Notes under the pieces: generated by a model
Told to the model about the DNA's origin: nothing
What the model saw: only the letters and a program-made list of their open reading frames with translations
Databases searched by the model: none
Made by a program: the position numbers and the translations under genes
Source of the DNA: Hoylesella pleuritidis JCM 14110
GTDB lineage: Bacteria; Bacteroidota; Bacteroidia; Bacteroidales; Bacteroidaceae
Assembly: GCF_000613725.1 (NCBI RefSeq)
Contig: NZ_BAJN01000001.1
Coordinates: 62,001-126,000, forward strand
Direction: 5' to 3'
DNA length: 64,000 nucleotides
Shown: positions 1-8,547 of the stretch, piece by piece
Numbering within the stretch: the stretch's first letter is position 1
Layout of the letters: every line of letters starts with the position of its first letter

Positions 1-359
<359 letters not shown>

Positions 360-383
360 TAGATTAATGCAGAATTTTACTGT

Positions 384-623
384 ATGTTGAGATTGAAAAT
401 TGTGTCTCCTGAAAGAGTGGAGTTTGATGGTGAGGTAGAGAGTGTGCTCGTTCCGGGAACACTTGGCAGCTTTGAGATCTTACAGGATCACGCACCTATC
501 ATCTCGTCTCTTGACAATGGCAAGGTGGAATACGCTGTGCAGGGGGTGAAACGACAACAGATGATTAAGGGAGGCTTTGTTGAAGTCAAGAAAAACATAG
601 TTTCTCTGTGTGTAGAATTATAG
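384..623 (+). CDS. atpC: ATP synthase F1 subunit epsilon, short form
   Basis: Central-stalk subunit that couples gamma rotation to catalysis. Its 79 residues cover only the N-terminal beta-sandwich domain: LRLKIVSPERVEFDGEVESV at the start, then the conserved GxxGxxEILxxHAP region near residues 26-40. The C-terminal helical hairpin of the usual 130-140 residue epsilon, which inhibits ATP hydrolysis, is absent. The gene ends at a clear stop just before the next gene, so this looks like the short form seen in Bacteroidetes and not a truncation by mutation. It lies directly behind atpD. Confidence 0.93.
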   Translation: MLRLKIVSPERVEFDGEVESVLVPGTLGSFEILQDHAPIISSLDNGKVEYAVQGVKRQQMIKGGFVEVKKNIVSLCVEL

Positions 624-629
624 GATGTG

Positions 630-1064
630 ATGGAACGACAACAGGTGAAAGCAATCGGCAATAAATATTATAAATACAGCCTTTGGATTATCGCAGGCCT
701 CTCGGTCTTGCTTTTTTTTCTTACTTGTGTTTGTGACTGGTCTATGGAGATGGTTAATGGTATCGTTGTCAGTGTGTTGTTCAGTCTGCTTTCGAGCATT
801 GTTTATATCTCTGTTTGGAAAGCATTGGCTGTTTCGTCTACAAAGAATCTCACTAAGTTTTACTTAGGGGCACCGATTGTTCGAATGTTGGCTGCAATGT
901 TATTGATTATCAGTTATTTACTGATAGCCGTTAAACGATTTGCAATTGACGGCTTTTCATCATCCCATTTACTGTATTTCATCGCCCCATTTACCGCTTA
1001 TTATTTTGCACTCTTGATATTTGACAGTATATTTTTCGTTTTCATAGAAAAGAACAAGAAATAA
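630..1064 (+). CDS. Small membrane protein in atp operon (AtpI-like position)
   Basis: A 144-residue protein with about four hydrophobic segments and charged ends. It sits between atpC and atpB, where Bacteroidetes carry an unnamed membrane gene, so a role in assembly of the c-ring or Fo sector, as for AtpI, is inferred from position only. I see no sequence motif that proves AtpI homology. I chose the ATG at 630 because it gives MERQQVKAIG; a GTG at 627 is also possible. It ends one base before atpB, which implies translational coupling. Confidence 0.7.
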   Translation: MERQQVKAIGNKYYKYSLWIIAGLSVLLFFLTCVCDWSMEMVNGIVVSVLFSLLSSIVYISVWKALAVSSTKNLTKFYLGAPIVRMLAAMLLIISYLLIAVKRFAIDGFSSSHLLYFIAPFTAYYFALLIFDSIFFVFIEKNKK

Positions 1065-1065
1065 A

Positions 1066-2163
1066 ATGAGTATAAACCAAGTCAAACGAATAAGCTATAT
1101 CCTTGTAATGCTTTTTGTGCTGATGCCTGTTCGTTCAGCGGGCGAGACTCAGAAAGAGGGGCTTGATTTGCAAGGTATCTTGTTTGGGCATATTCAAGAC
1201 TCGTATGATTGGCATATCACGACGATAAATGGGCATCCCATTTCGATACCATTGCCTGTGATTGTCAAGAGTTCTACGGGTTGGCATCTCTTTTTAAGCA
1301 ATCGATTTGCTCATGAGGTTGATGCCACTGGCAGTCGTCCCGGCCCTTACAACCTCTACATTTCAGGAAGTGGAACTAATATAAATAAGGTATGTGAAAG
1401 AATTAACGGTCAGGAGGTACGACCTGTTGACATTTCTTTCACGAAGACAGTGGCCGTGCTTTTCATCAATTCGATTATTCTCATCTTGTGTATTTTAATA
1501 CCGGCACGTTGGTGTAAGCAACACAAACCCGACGATCCGGCACCCAAAGGATTTACCGGCTTGGTGCATATGTTCGTGATGAATATTTATGATGAAGTAA
1601 TCAAACCGGCTCTCGGAGATGAAGCTGATAAGTACGCACCTTATCTGTTGACGTGCTTTTTCTTTATCTTTGTAGCTAATATAATGGGCGTTGTTCCTTT
1701 CCCACCAGGTGGAGGAAATTTGACCGGAAACATCACCTGCACACTGTTCTTGGCTCTGTGTACATTCATCGTAACGAATGTGACAGGAACCAAGGCCTAT
1801 TGGAAAGAGATTTTTTGGCCCGAAGTACCAACGTGGTTGAAATGTCCGGTACCTTTGATGCCGGTTATTGAGTTCATCAGCATCTTTACAAAACCGTTTG
1901 CTTTGATGGTGCGATTATTTGCCAATATGATGGCAGGACACGCCATAGCCTTAGCTTTTGCGTGCATCATTTTTATAATGTTTGCCATTAATCCAGTGGC
2001 AGGAGGTTTGATGTCCATTATCAGTGTATTGATGAGCGTGTTTATGATGCTTCTTGAAGTTTTGGTTTGTTACATCCAGGCCTTGGTTTTCACGATGTTA
2101 AGTGCCGTGTTCATCTCATTGGCACACGTCCGTGAGCACGAACCGGAGGTCGTCAGTAAATAA
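1066..2163 (+). CDS. atpB: ATP synthase Fo subunit a
   Basis: Membrane stator subunit that carries the proton half-channels against the c-ring. The 365 residues begin with a hydrophobic signal-like stretch and a roughly 100-residue extra-cytoplasmic N-terminal region (SYDWHITTINGHPISIPLPV) typical of Bacteroidetes AtpB. The multi-helix core follows. The essential arginine is R283 in VRLFANMMAGH. The C-terminal helix has the LVCYIQALVFTMLSAVFISL signature. It sits in the standard place before atpE. Confidence 0.95.
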   Translation: MSINQVKRISYILVMLFVLMPVRSAGETQKEGLDLQGILFGHIQDSYDWHITTINGHPISIPLPVIVKSSTGWHLFLSNRFAHEVDATGSRPGPYNLYISGSGTNINKVCERINGQEVRPVDISFTKTVAVLFINSIILILCILIPARWCKQHKPDDPAPKGFTGLVHMFVMNIYDEVIKPALGDEADKYAPYLLTCFFFIFVANIMGVVPFPPGGGNLTGNITCTLFLALCTFIVTNVTGTKAYWKEIFWPEVPTWLKCPVPLMPVIEFISIFTKPFALMVRLFANMMAGHAIALAFACIIFIMFAINPVAGGLMSIISVLMSVFMMLLEVLVCYIQALVFTMLSAVFISLAHVREHEPEVVSK

Positions 2164-2194
2164 AAAGATTATTAATAATTAAAATTTAAACACT

Positions 2195-2437
2195 ATGTTA
2201 TCATTATTATTGGCAGCAGATGCTGTTGCAAAGTTAGGCGCTGCTATCGGCGGAGGAATTGCAGCCGTAGGAGCAGGTATCGGAATTGGGCGTATTGGTG
2301 GCAATGCAATGGATGCAATGGCTCGCCAACCGGAGAAAATCGGCGATCTGAGATCGTCTATGATCATCGCAGCTGCATTGGTTGAGGGTGTCGCTTTCTT
2401 TGCTGCAATCATTGCATTGTTGGCTTTGTTCGTATAG
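2195..2437 (+). CDS. atpE: ATP synthase Fo subunit c
   Basis: Proteolipid of the rotating c-ring. The 80 residues form a glycine-rich first helix (GAGIGIGRIGG), a polar loop with RQPEK near residues 44-48, and a second helix carrying the ion-binding glutamate E64 in AALVEGVAFF. The residue after the glutamate is glycine and the Na+-type E-S/T signature is missing, so proton coupling is the simpler reading. It lies between atpB and atpF with 31 and 43 bases of spacing. Confidence 0.95.
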   Translation: MLSLLLAADAVAKLGAAIGGGIAAVGAGIGIGRIGGNAMDAMARQPEKIGDLRSSMIIAAALVEGVAFFAAIIALLALFV

Positions 2438-2480
2438 ATTCAACGTGTGTTATACTTGAAACAGAAGTAACTAACAGCTT

Positions 2481-2987
2481 ATGTCATTAATAACACCGGA
2501 TTTTGGACTATTGTTTTGGATGGCGATTGTCTTTATTGTCGTTCTCGGAATCTTGTGGAAGTGGGGTTTCCCCGCTATCATCAAGATGGTGAACGACCGC
2601 AAGGCATTCATAGACGATAGTCTCCGTAAGGCCCACGAGGCTAATGAGAGGCTTGTCAATATCCAAAAGGAGGGCGAGGTAATCTTGCAAGAAGCTCGCG
2701 AAAAACAAGCCCAAATACTGAAAGAAGCTGCAGACAGTCGCATAGCCATTGTGGAACAGGCACAAGCAAAGGCACGCGATGAGGGGGAGCGACTGCTTTC
2801 CGAGGCTAAGACAGCTATCGAAGCAGAGAAGCAGAACGCTATTCGTGATATTCGTTCACAAGTGGCAGAGCTGTCCGTACAGATTGCCGAGAAAGTTCTC
2901 CGTGAGAAACTTTCTGGCGATGATAGGCAGATGGCTATGATTAATAAACTGTTGGATGAGGTTTCTGTTGACCAAAAGATGAATTGA
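2481..2987 (+). CDS. atpF: ATP synthase Fo subunit b
   Basis: Peripheral stalk subunit. The 168 residues have one N-terminal membrane helix (LLFWMAIVFIVVLGILWKWG) followed by a long charged coiled coil rich in A, E, K and R, the classical b-subunit layout. The stop at 2985-2987 lies six bases before the atpH ATG, which suggests coupled translation. Length and position match the family. Confidence 0.95.
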   Translation: MSLITPDFGLLFWMAIVFIVVLGILWKWGFPAIIKMVNDRKAFIDDSLRKAHEANERLVNIQKEGEVILQEAREKQAQILKEAADSRIAIVEQAQAKARDEGERLLSEAKTAIEAEKQNAIRDIRSQVAELSVQIAEKVLREKLSGDDRQMAMINKLLDEVSVDQKMN

Positions 2988-2992
2988 AGCGT

Positions 2993-3529
2993 ATGGATAT
3001 AGGTGTAATATCAGTCAGATATGCCCGTGCTTTGCTGAAAGGTGCCATCGCAGAACGGATCGAAAGCAAGGTATATCAAGAGATGCAGATACTTCTGAAC
3101 AGTTTTCTCACGATCTCCGAACTAAGATTTACGATAGGTAATCCTATGCTCTCAAAGGACAAAAAACGAGATTTACTTGTGGCAGCGTGTGGTGAATCTA
3201 TCTCGCCTATCACCCGTAAATTCTTGGATTTGGTTCTTCGAGAGGGTAGAGAGAAAGTTCTGCAATTCATTGCTGTATCCTACATTACGCTTTATAGAAG
3301 GCAGAAGAATATCACTATCGGTAAACTTATTACCGCCACTGTTGTTACTCCAGCTATTGAGCAGAAGTTGCAACAGATGGTGAAGCATAGGACTCAGGGA
3401 GTTGTAGAGTTCAAAACAGAGGTTGATCCTGACCTAATCGGTGGGTTTGTCCTTGAATATGACACCTATCGAATGGATGCCAGCGTAAAGTCTAAGCTGA
3501 ATACCATCCTCACTCAACTAAGAAAATAG
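2993..3529 (+). CDS. atpH: ATP synthase F1 subunit delta
   Basis: Stator subunit joining the b stalk to the top of the alpha/beta hexamer (OSCP family). The ATG at 2993 gives 178 residues starting MDIGVISVRYARALLKGA, where the RYARAL motif is the family's N-terminal signature. An upstream TTG at 2984 is possible but overlaps the atpF stop. The C-terminal region has the expected DPDLIGGFVLEYD element (IGG motif). Confidence 0.93.
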   Translation: MDIGVISVRYARALLKGAIAERIESKVYQEMQILLNSFLTISELRFTIGNPMLSKDKKRDLLVAACGESISPITRKFLDLVLREGREKVLQFIAVSYITLYRRQKNITIGKLITATVVTPAIEQKLQQMVKHRTQGVVEFKTEVDPDLIGGFVLEYDTYRMDASVKSKLNTILTQLRK

Positions 3530-3556
3530 ATTTAAGAAAATAAAGAATAACGATCA

Positions 3557-5143
3557 ATGTCAGATAAAATCAAACCAAGCGAAGTATCTGAAATTCTCTT
3601 GCAACAGCTACAAGACATCAGTGCAAGCGAGAAGTTCGATGAGGTGGGTACTGTTCTCACTATCGGTGATGGCGTTGCACGCATTTACGGTCTCCGTAAT
3701 GCTGAGGCCAATGAGTTGTTAGAGTTCGAGAACGGAACGATGGCCATCGTGATGAATCTTGAAGAAGATAATGTCGGTTGTATTCTTCTCGGTCCGACTG
3801 CCGGTATCAAAGAAGGACAGACTGTCAAACGCACGCACCGCATCGCATCTATTCTTGTGAATGACAATATGTTGGGACGCGTTATCAATCCCCTTGGCGA
3901 AGCTATTGATGGTAATGGAGACATCGATTTGACCGGGGCATTTGAGATGCCACTTGACCGTAAAGCGCCAGGCGTTATCTATCGTCAACCGGTGAAAGAA
4001 CCATTACAGACAGGCCTGAAAGCTGTCGATTCAATGATTCCTATCGGTAGAGGACAGCGCGAATTGATTATCGGCGATAGGCAAACGGGTAAAACAGCTA
4101 TTGCCGTTGATGCCATCATTAATCAAAAAAGTTTCTATGAAGCCGGTCAACCGGTATATTGTATCTATGTAGCTATTGGTCAGAAAGCTTCTACTGTGGC
4201 CGCTTTGGTACAGACACTTAAAGAATATGGTGCGCTGCCTTACACGATAATCATCAGTGCTACGGCCGCAGATCCGGCTGCGATGCAATATTATGCACCA
4301 TTTGCAGGCGCTGCTATCGGTGAGTATTTTCGTGATCGAGGCTACTCTGCACTTGTTGTTTATGACGATTTATCCAAACAAGCCGTTGCATATCGCGAGG
4401 TTTCGCTAATTCTTAGGCGGCCTTCGGGACGCGAAGCTTATCCAGGTGATGTCTTCTATCTACACAGTCGACTACTCGAACGGGCTGCAAAGATCAACGA
4501 ACAGCAGGAAGTTGCCGAGCAGATGAACGATCTGCCAGAGTGTATGAAAGGACATGTCAGGGGCGGAGGGTCGCTCACTGCACTTCCGATTATTGAGACC
4601 CAAGCCGGCGATGTATCTGCATATATCCCCACGAATGTGATTTCCATTACCGACGGGCAGATCTATTTGGAGAGCGATTTGTTCAATCAGGGATTTCGTC
4701 CGGCTATTAATGTGGGAATTTCCGTGTCTCGTGTGGGCGGTAGTGCACAGATTAAGAGTATGAAAAAGGTGGCCGGAACCTTGAAGATCGACCAGGCACA
4801 ATATCGCGAATTAGAGTCGTTCTCAAAGTTTTCAAGTGATATGGATGCCGTAACAGCAATGACGCTCGACCGTGGAAGAAAGAATAACCAGCTGCTGATT
4901 CAGCCTCAATACAGTCCGATGCCTGTTGGAGAGCAAATCGCTATTTTGTATTGCGGTATGCATGGCCTGTTTCGCGATGTCCCCATTGACAATGTACGCC
5001 AATGTCAAGACTCATTTCTCGACAAGATACGAACGGTCCATCCCGATGTCATAGACACTTTGGCAGCTGGTCAACTCACAGACGATGCAACGCAAACGAT
5101 TGAACGTGTAATGGCCGATATTACCGGACAGTATAAATCTTAA
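3557..5143 (+). CDS. atpA: ATP synthase F1 subunit alpha
   Basis: Non-catalytic nucleotide-binding subunit of F1, 528 residues, full length. The N-terminal beta-barrel ends near residue 100. The Walker A motif GDRQTGKT lies near residues 173-180. The signature [17 protein letters not shown] lies in the second half. It is 27 bases behind atpH and 6 bases before atpG, in the operon's conserved order. Confidence 0.97.
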   Translation: MSDKIKPSEVSEILLQQLQDISASEKFDEVGTVLTIGDGVARIYGLRNAEANELLEFENGTMAIVMNLEEDNVGCILLGPTAGIKEGQTVKRTHRIASILVNDNMLGRVINPLGEAIDGNGDIDLTGAFEMPLDRKAPGVIYRQPVKEPLQTGLKAVDSMIPIGRGQRELIIGDRQTGKTAIAVDAIINQKSFYEAGQPVYCIYVAIGQKASTVAALVQTLKEYGALPYTIIISATAADPAAMQYYAPFAGAAIGEYFRDRGYSALVVYDDLSKQAVAYREVSLILRRPSGREAYPGDVFYLHSRLLERAAKINEQQEVAEQMNDLPECMKGHVRGGGSLTALPIIETQAGDVSAYIPTNVISITDGQIYLESDLFNQGFRPAINVGISVSRVGGSAQIKSMKKVAGTLKIDQAQYRELESFSKFSSDMDAVTAMTLDRGRKNNQLLIQPQYSPMPVGEQIAILYCGMHGLFRDVPIDNVRQCQDSFLDKIRTVHPDVIDTLAAGQLTDDATQTIERVMADITGQYKS

Positions 5144-5149
5144 CTGCTT

Positions 5150-6118
5150 ATGCCGTCACTGAAAGAAATCAAGACGCGTATTGCCAGTGTCAACAGCACC
5201 CGTAAAATAACGAGTGCGATGAAAATGGTGGCGTCGAGTAAACTGCACAAGGCACAGCAAATGATCGAGAATATGTTGCCATATGAAGATTTGTTAGAGC
5301 ATATTCTCAAATCATTTCTTGTGTCTACACCCGACACAGGAACGCCGTTCGAGACGGAGCGAAAGACGATTCGGCGTTTGGCTCTCGTCGTTTACGCCTC
5401 TAATAGCAGTCTGTGCGGCGGCTTCAATGCCAATATTCTGCGACTGATGCAACAGACAATTGACGACTATCGGCAGCAAGGCGTAGAGGAAATTGTCGTC
5501 TATCCCATCGGACGTAAGGTGGAAGAGCGGGTTACGAAGTTAGGATTGCCTATGGCAGGTAGCTTTATCGAATTAGCAGATAAGCCTAATGTGAGCCAAT
5601 GTCAGGATATTGCGCACGATATTGCGTTGAAATTCTTAGACGGAGAATTTGATAAAGTGGAGATGATTTACCATCATTTCAAGAGTGCCGGGGCGCAGAT
5701 TCTTACCCGTAAAACGTTTTTGCCCATTGATCTTTCCACTGAGTTGGAGTATGATGATGAGCGAGATCTCTCCTCGAATATCACTACCGCTCGTGCCCAG
5801 GAGTATTTGCGCAAGAAGCAGCGGAATGAAGAGCGTAAAGTGATAGAAGCCAATCCACTCAATGATGATTTCATTGTCGAGCCCGATCTCACAACAGTGC
5901 TTAATACACTTATCCCTAAACAGCTTCATCTGATGTTCTACACAGCTCTGCTCGACAGTAATGCGAGTGAACACGCGGCTCGGATGGTGGCAATGCAAAC
6001 GGCTACCGACAATGCTGACGAGCTTCTGCGTGAACTCAATTTGCAGTTTAACAAAAGTCGTCAGCAGGCTATTACTAACGAATTGCTTGATATTGTGGGC
6101 GGAACTGTCAATAATTAA
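5150..6118 (+). CDS. atpG: ATP synthase F1 subunit gamma
   Basis: Rotor shaft of F1. The 322 residues start MPSLKEIKTRIASVNSTRKI, the family N-terminus, and end with the long helix of the C-terminal signature (ASEHAARMVAMQTATDNADE). An internal Bacteroidetes-style insertion around residues 200-235 contains the charged RKKQRNEERK segment. It is the last gene of the atp operon and is followed by a strong stem-loop with a T run. Confidence 0.96.
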   Translation: MPSLKEIKTRIASVNSTRKITSAMKMVASSKLHKAQQMIENMLPYEDLLEHILKSFLVSTPDTGTPFETERKTIRRLALVVYASNSSLCGGFNANILRLMQQTIDDYRQQGVEEIVVYPIGRKVEERVTKLGLPMAGSFIELADKPNVSQCQDIAHDIALKFLDGEFDKVEMIYHHFKSAGAQILTRKTFLPIDLSTELEYDDERDLSSNITTARAQEYLRKKQRNEERKVIEANPLNDDFIVEPDLTTVLNTLIPKQLHLMFYTALLDSNASEHAARMVAMQTATDNADELLRELNLQFNKSRQQAITNELLDIVGGTVNN

Positions 6119-6185
6119 TCCTATCCGATCTATCAAATGGGGTAAAAATAAATTGAATTCATAACGGATCGTTTTGTGAAATGAA

Positions 6186-6229
6186 GTCTCGATTCTCCTT
6201 AATTACAAGTAGAATTGAGACATTTTTTA
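6186..6229 (+). terminator. Rho-independent terminator of the atp operon
   Basis: An 11-base stem, GTCTCGATTCT (6186-6196) with AGAATTGAGAC (6211-6221), followed by TTTTTT at 6223-6228. It lies 67 bases after the atpG stop. Confidence 0.85.
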
Positions 6230-6292
6230 TATGCTCTACGGTCAATAGGCGATGAGAGAAATGATAATTTAACGAAAAAAGCAAATTATCTG

Positions 6293-6323
6293 TTTGTCAA
6301 TTGGGGATTATTGTGTAATTTTG
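6293..6323 (+). promoter_or_regulatory. Bacteroidetes sigma-ABfr-type promoter of bamD
   Basis: TTTG at 6293-6296, then 19 bases, then TAATTTTG at 6316-6323. This exactly fits the Bacteroidetes consensus TTTG-N19-TAnnTTTG. The expected start site is near 6330, shortly before the ATG at 6342. Confidence 0.75.
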
Positions 6324-6341
6324 CACATTAAAGTACTGAAT

Positions 6342-7166
6342 ATGAAGAAAGCAATTGTTCCTGTCGTAGCTGCTCTGCTGCTCTTTTCTGGTTGTGCAAA
6401 TGAGTTTAATCGAGTGTATAAGACGGATAATTACCAATATAAATACGAATATGCTAAGGAGTGTTTTGTTGCCGGTAAATACACACGTGCCATTACTTTA
6501 CTGCAAGAACTCGTGACAATTGAAAAAGGAACAGAGAATGCGCAGGAAAGTCTCTATATGCTGGCAATGGCTGAATATTGCAGCAAAGACTATGAGGGAG
6601 CGGCAGAAACATTCAAGAAATATTATCAAAGTTATCCGAAAGGCTACTATGCAGAGAATGCCCAGTTCTATGTCGGGCAGAGCCTGTTTATGAGTACGCC
6701 AGAAGCCCGATTGGATCAGTCATTAACCGTATCGGCGATTTCAGCTTTTCAAGAGTATTTAGACTTGTTTCCCGATGCCGAATTGAAGCCCTTGGCGCAG
6801 AAGCGACTCTTTAAATTACAAGACAAACTTGTTCGCAAAGAGTTATATTCAGCACAACTTTACTATAATTTAGGTTCTTATTTTGGCAATTGTTCGCGTG
6901 GAGAAAACAACTATACAGCGTGCATCGTTACGGCACAGAATGCTTTAAAAGATTATCCTTATAGCAATTTACGTGAAGATTTTTCCGTACTCGTAATGAA
7001 AAGCAAATTTGAACTGGCTCAGCAAAGCGTTGAAGAGAAACGAATCGAGCGCTATCAGGATGCTGAAGACGAATGTTATGGTTTTCTGAATGAGTTTCCC
7101 GACTCAAAAGAGAAAGGTACAGCTGAGCGATATATAGCCAGATGTAAAAAAGTGACTAAGAATTAA
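6342..7166 (+). CDS. bamD: Outer membrane assembly lipoprotein BamD (YfiO family)
   Basis: Periplasmic TPR lipoprotein of the BAM complex that inserts beta-barrel proteins into the outer membrane. The ATG at 6342 starts a lipoprotein signal, MKKAIVPVVAALLLFSGC, with a lipobox cysteine at residue 18; an upstream in-frame ATG would bury this signal. Tandem tetratricopeptide helices follow (YKYEYAKECFVAGKYTRAIT), including the SYPKGYYAENAQFYVGQSLF element typical of the family. It begins a small operon with the omega-like subunit and DUF4293. Confidence 0.9.
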   Translation: MKKAIVPVVAALLLFSGCANEFNRVYKTDNYQYKYEYAKECFVAGKYTRAITLLQELVTIEKGTENAQESLYMLAMAEYCSKDYEGAAETFKKYYQSYPKGYYAENAQFYVGQSLFMSTPEARLDQSLTVSAISAFQEYLDLFPDAELKPLAQKRLFKLQDKLVRKELYSAQLYYNLGSYFGNCSRGENNYTACIVTAQNALKDYPYSNLREDFSVLVMKSKFELAQQSVEEKRIERYQDAEDECYGFLNEFPDSKEKGTAERYIARCKKVTKN

Positions 7167-7198
7167 CAGTAGAAAGAATAAAATCAATATAGGTATTT

Positions 7199-7528
7199 AT
7201 GGATTATAGAAAATCGAAAGCCCCGGTCAATACGACCACTCGGAACATTATGGATCTGTGTGAAGAGACGGGTAACATCTATGAGAGCGTGGCCATTATC
7301 TCTAAGCGTGCAAACCAAATTGCCGCTGAGATTAAGCAGGATTTGAATAAGAAATTGGCAGAATTTGCTTCATATAACGACTCTTTGGAAGAGGTCTTTG
7401 AGAATAGAGAGCAGATCGAAATCTCACGTTATTACGAGAAACTGCCTAAACCAGCACTGTTGGCAACACAGGAATTTATTGACGGAAATGTTTATTGGCG
7501 TGATCCGTCTAAGGAAAATCAGGCATAA
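7199..7528 (+). CDS. rpoZ: RNA polymerase omega-like subunit (Rpb6 family)
   Basis: 109-residue protein matching the Bacteroidetes form of the omega/Rpb6 subunit, which helps assemble RNA polymerase around beta prime. The N-terminal NTTTRNIMDL and the helix IYESVAIISKRANQIAAEIKQ correspond to omega's conserved region. The C-terminal half, with an acidic stretch and FIDGNVYWRDP, is the lineage-specific extension. It lies between bamD and DUF4293; its stop overlaps the next start (TAATG). Confidence 0.85.
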   Translation: MDYRKSKAPVNTTTRNIMDLCEETGNIYESVAIISKRANQIAAEIKQDLNKKLAEFASYNDSLEEVFENREQIEISRYYEKLPKPALLATQEFIDGNVYWRDPSKENQA

Positions 7529-7983
7529 TGATACAGCGTAAGCAGACCGTTTTTCTGCTGATTGCATTGATACTCACCATCGTATGTTTATGTCTCCCAT
7601 TGGGAGTCATCGAGTTGAAAGGAATGGGTGTCAGTCCGGTTGTTTATAACTTGGGAATGAAAGACGGCAATGGAACATTCAGTTTTAATAATTGGCCGCA
7701 GTTCACATTGTTGTTGTTATCGTGTCCGTTAGCTGTCGCAGCTATCTTTTTTTATAAAAATCGACCGCTCCAGGCTCAAATCTGTGTATGGTGTATTATC
7801 CTTAATGTAGCGTGGTATATCTATTCTGCTTATCGTTGGTTGAATCCATCGATTGATCTGGGTACATTCAAACCATCGCTCACAGTTTGTCTCCCATTGA
7901 TTTCCGTCATTTTATATTGGATGGCACGTAGGGGGATACTGAATGATGAGCGGCTTGTCAGAGCAGCAGACAGAATTCGATAA
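7528..7983 (+). CDS. DUF4293 family membrane protein
   Basis: 151-residue membrane protein with four predicted helices. It begins MIQRKQTVFLLIALILTIVC, the usual opening of DUF4293 proteins, which in Bacteroidetes follow the omega gene. No catalytic motif is visible and no function is known. It is the last gene of the bamD operon and is followed at once by a terminator. Confidence 0.82.
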   Translation: MIQRKQTVFLLIALILTIVCLCLPLGVIELKGMGVSPVVYNLGMKDGNGTFSFNNWPQFTLLLLSCPLAVAAIFFYKNRPLQAQICVWCIILNVAWYIYSAYRWLNPSIDLGTFKPSLTVCLPLISVILYWMARRGILNDERLVRAADRIR

Positions 7984-7990
7984 GAAAAAG

Positions 7991-8027
7991 AACTCGTTTC
8001 AAGATTTGTTTGAAGCGAGTTTTTTTG
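7991..8027 (+). terminator. Terminator of the bamD-rpoZ-DUF4293 operon
   Basis: Stem AACTCGTTTCAA (7991-8002) with TTGAAGCGAGTT, then seven T (8021-8026 and the end of the stem). It begins eight bases after the DUF4293 stop. Confidence 0.88.
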
Positions 8028-8149
8028 TATCGATAGGTGATATTATACCTCAAAGTGTGTATGATCTTGACCCTAAAATAGGTAAAAAGCTAAGAGAAAA
8101 TAAGATGATAAAAAACATCTAAAATGTGAATGAAAAGTGAAAAGCATTT

Positions 8150-8270
8150 TCCTAAGAACAGAAAGACGACCTTTCGCTTTGCGATTAATAGTCTTTCATC
8201 TCATAATTAACTGTTAATTATCTTCTGACTAACCATTAATCATCTTCTGATTGACAATTAATTGCGCACC
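8150..8270. repeat. Member of intergenic CGATTAA/TTAACGGTTAA repeat family
   Basis: Between the two operon ends, this stretch carries GCTTTGCGATTAATAG, AATTAACTGTTAATT and further short TTAA-type inverted elements. The same wording occurs at 41490-41590 and 62163-62261. It is poorly conserved here and codes for nothing I can support. Confidence 0.45.
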
Positions 8271-8334
8271 GTTTACTGGCTTTTCAGCCAGTGTTTTACT
8301 ATTAGTTGTACAGTATTTAACCGTAAATTGAAAA

Positions 8335-8375
8335 GGGATTTGTATATAGCTAAAAATCAAGCACATACAAATCCC
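8335..8375. terminator. Stem-loop between convergent operons
   Basis: Perfect 11-base inverted repeat GGGATTTGTAT (8335-8345) and ATACAAATCCC (8365-8375) with a 19-base loop and T/A-rich flanks. It may end transcription arriving from GH125, although it lies about 170 bases past that gene's stop. The rest of 8028-8547 shows no gene; a 61-codon ORF at 8262-8447 has no coding character. Confidence 0.5.
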
Positions 8376-8547
8376 ATTTTAATTATGTTCTTTTGGATTT
8401 ACGCTTTATTCCTTATTACGGAGCGATGTATTGATCACCCCCTATAAGTAAAATCCTTTGCTTTTCTACCTGTGTCTCTTTATCCATTCGTCTGAATCCT
8501 ATTTCCAAAATGATTAATTGTCTGCCGTCCGCTTACAATCAGAAAAG

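Noticed and set aside
8262..8447. 61-codon ORF in the gap before GH125
   Set aside because: It spans a stem-loop and repeat sequence and has no promoter or coding character.
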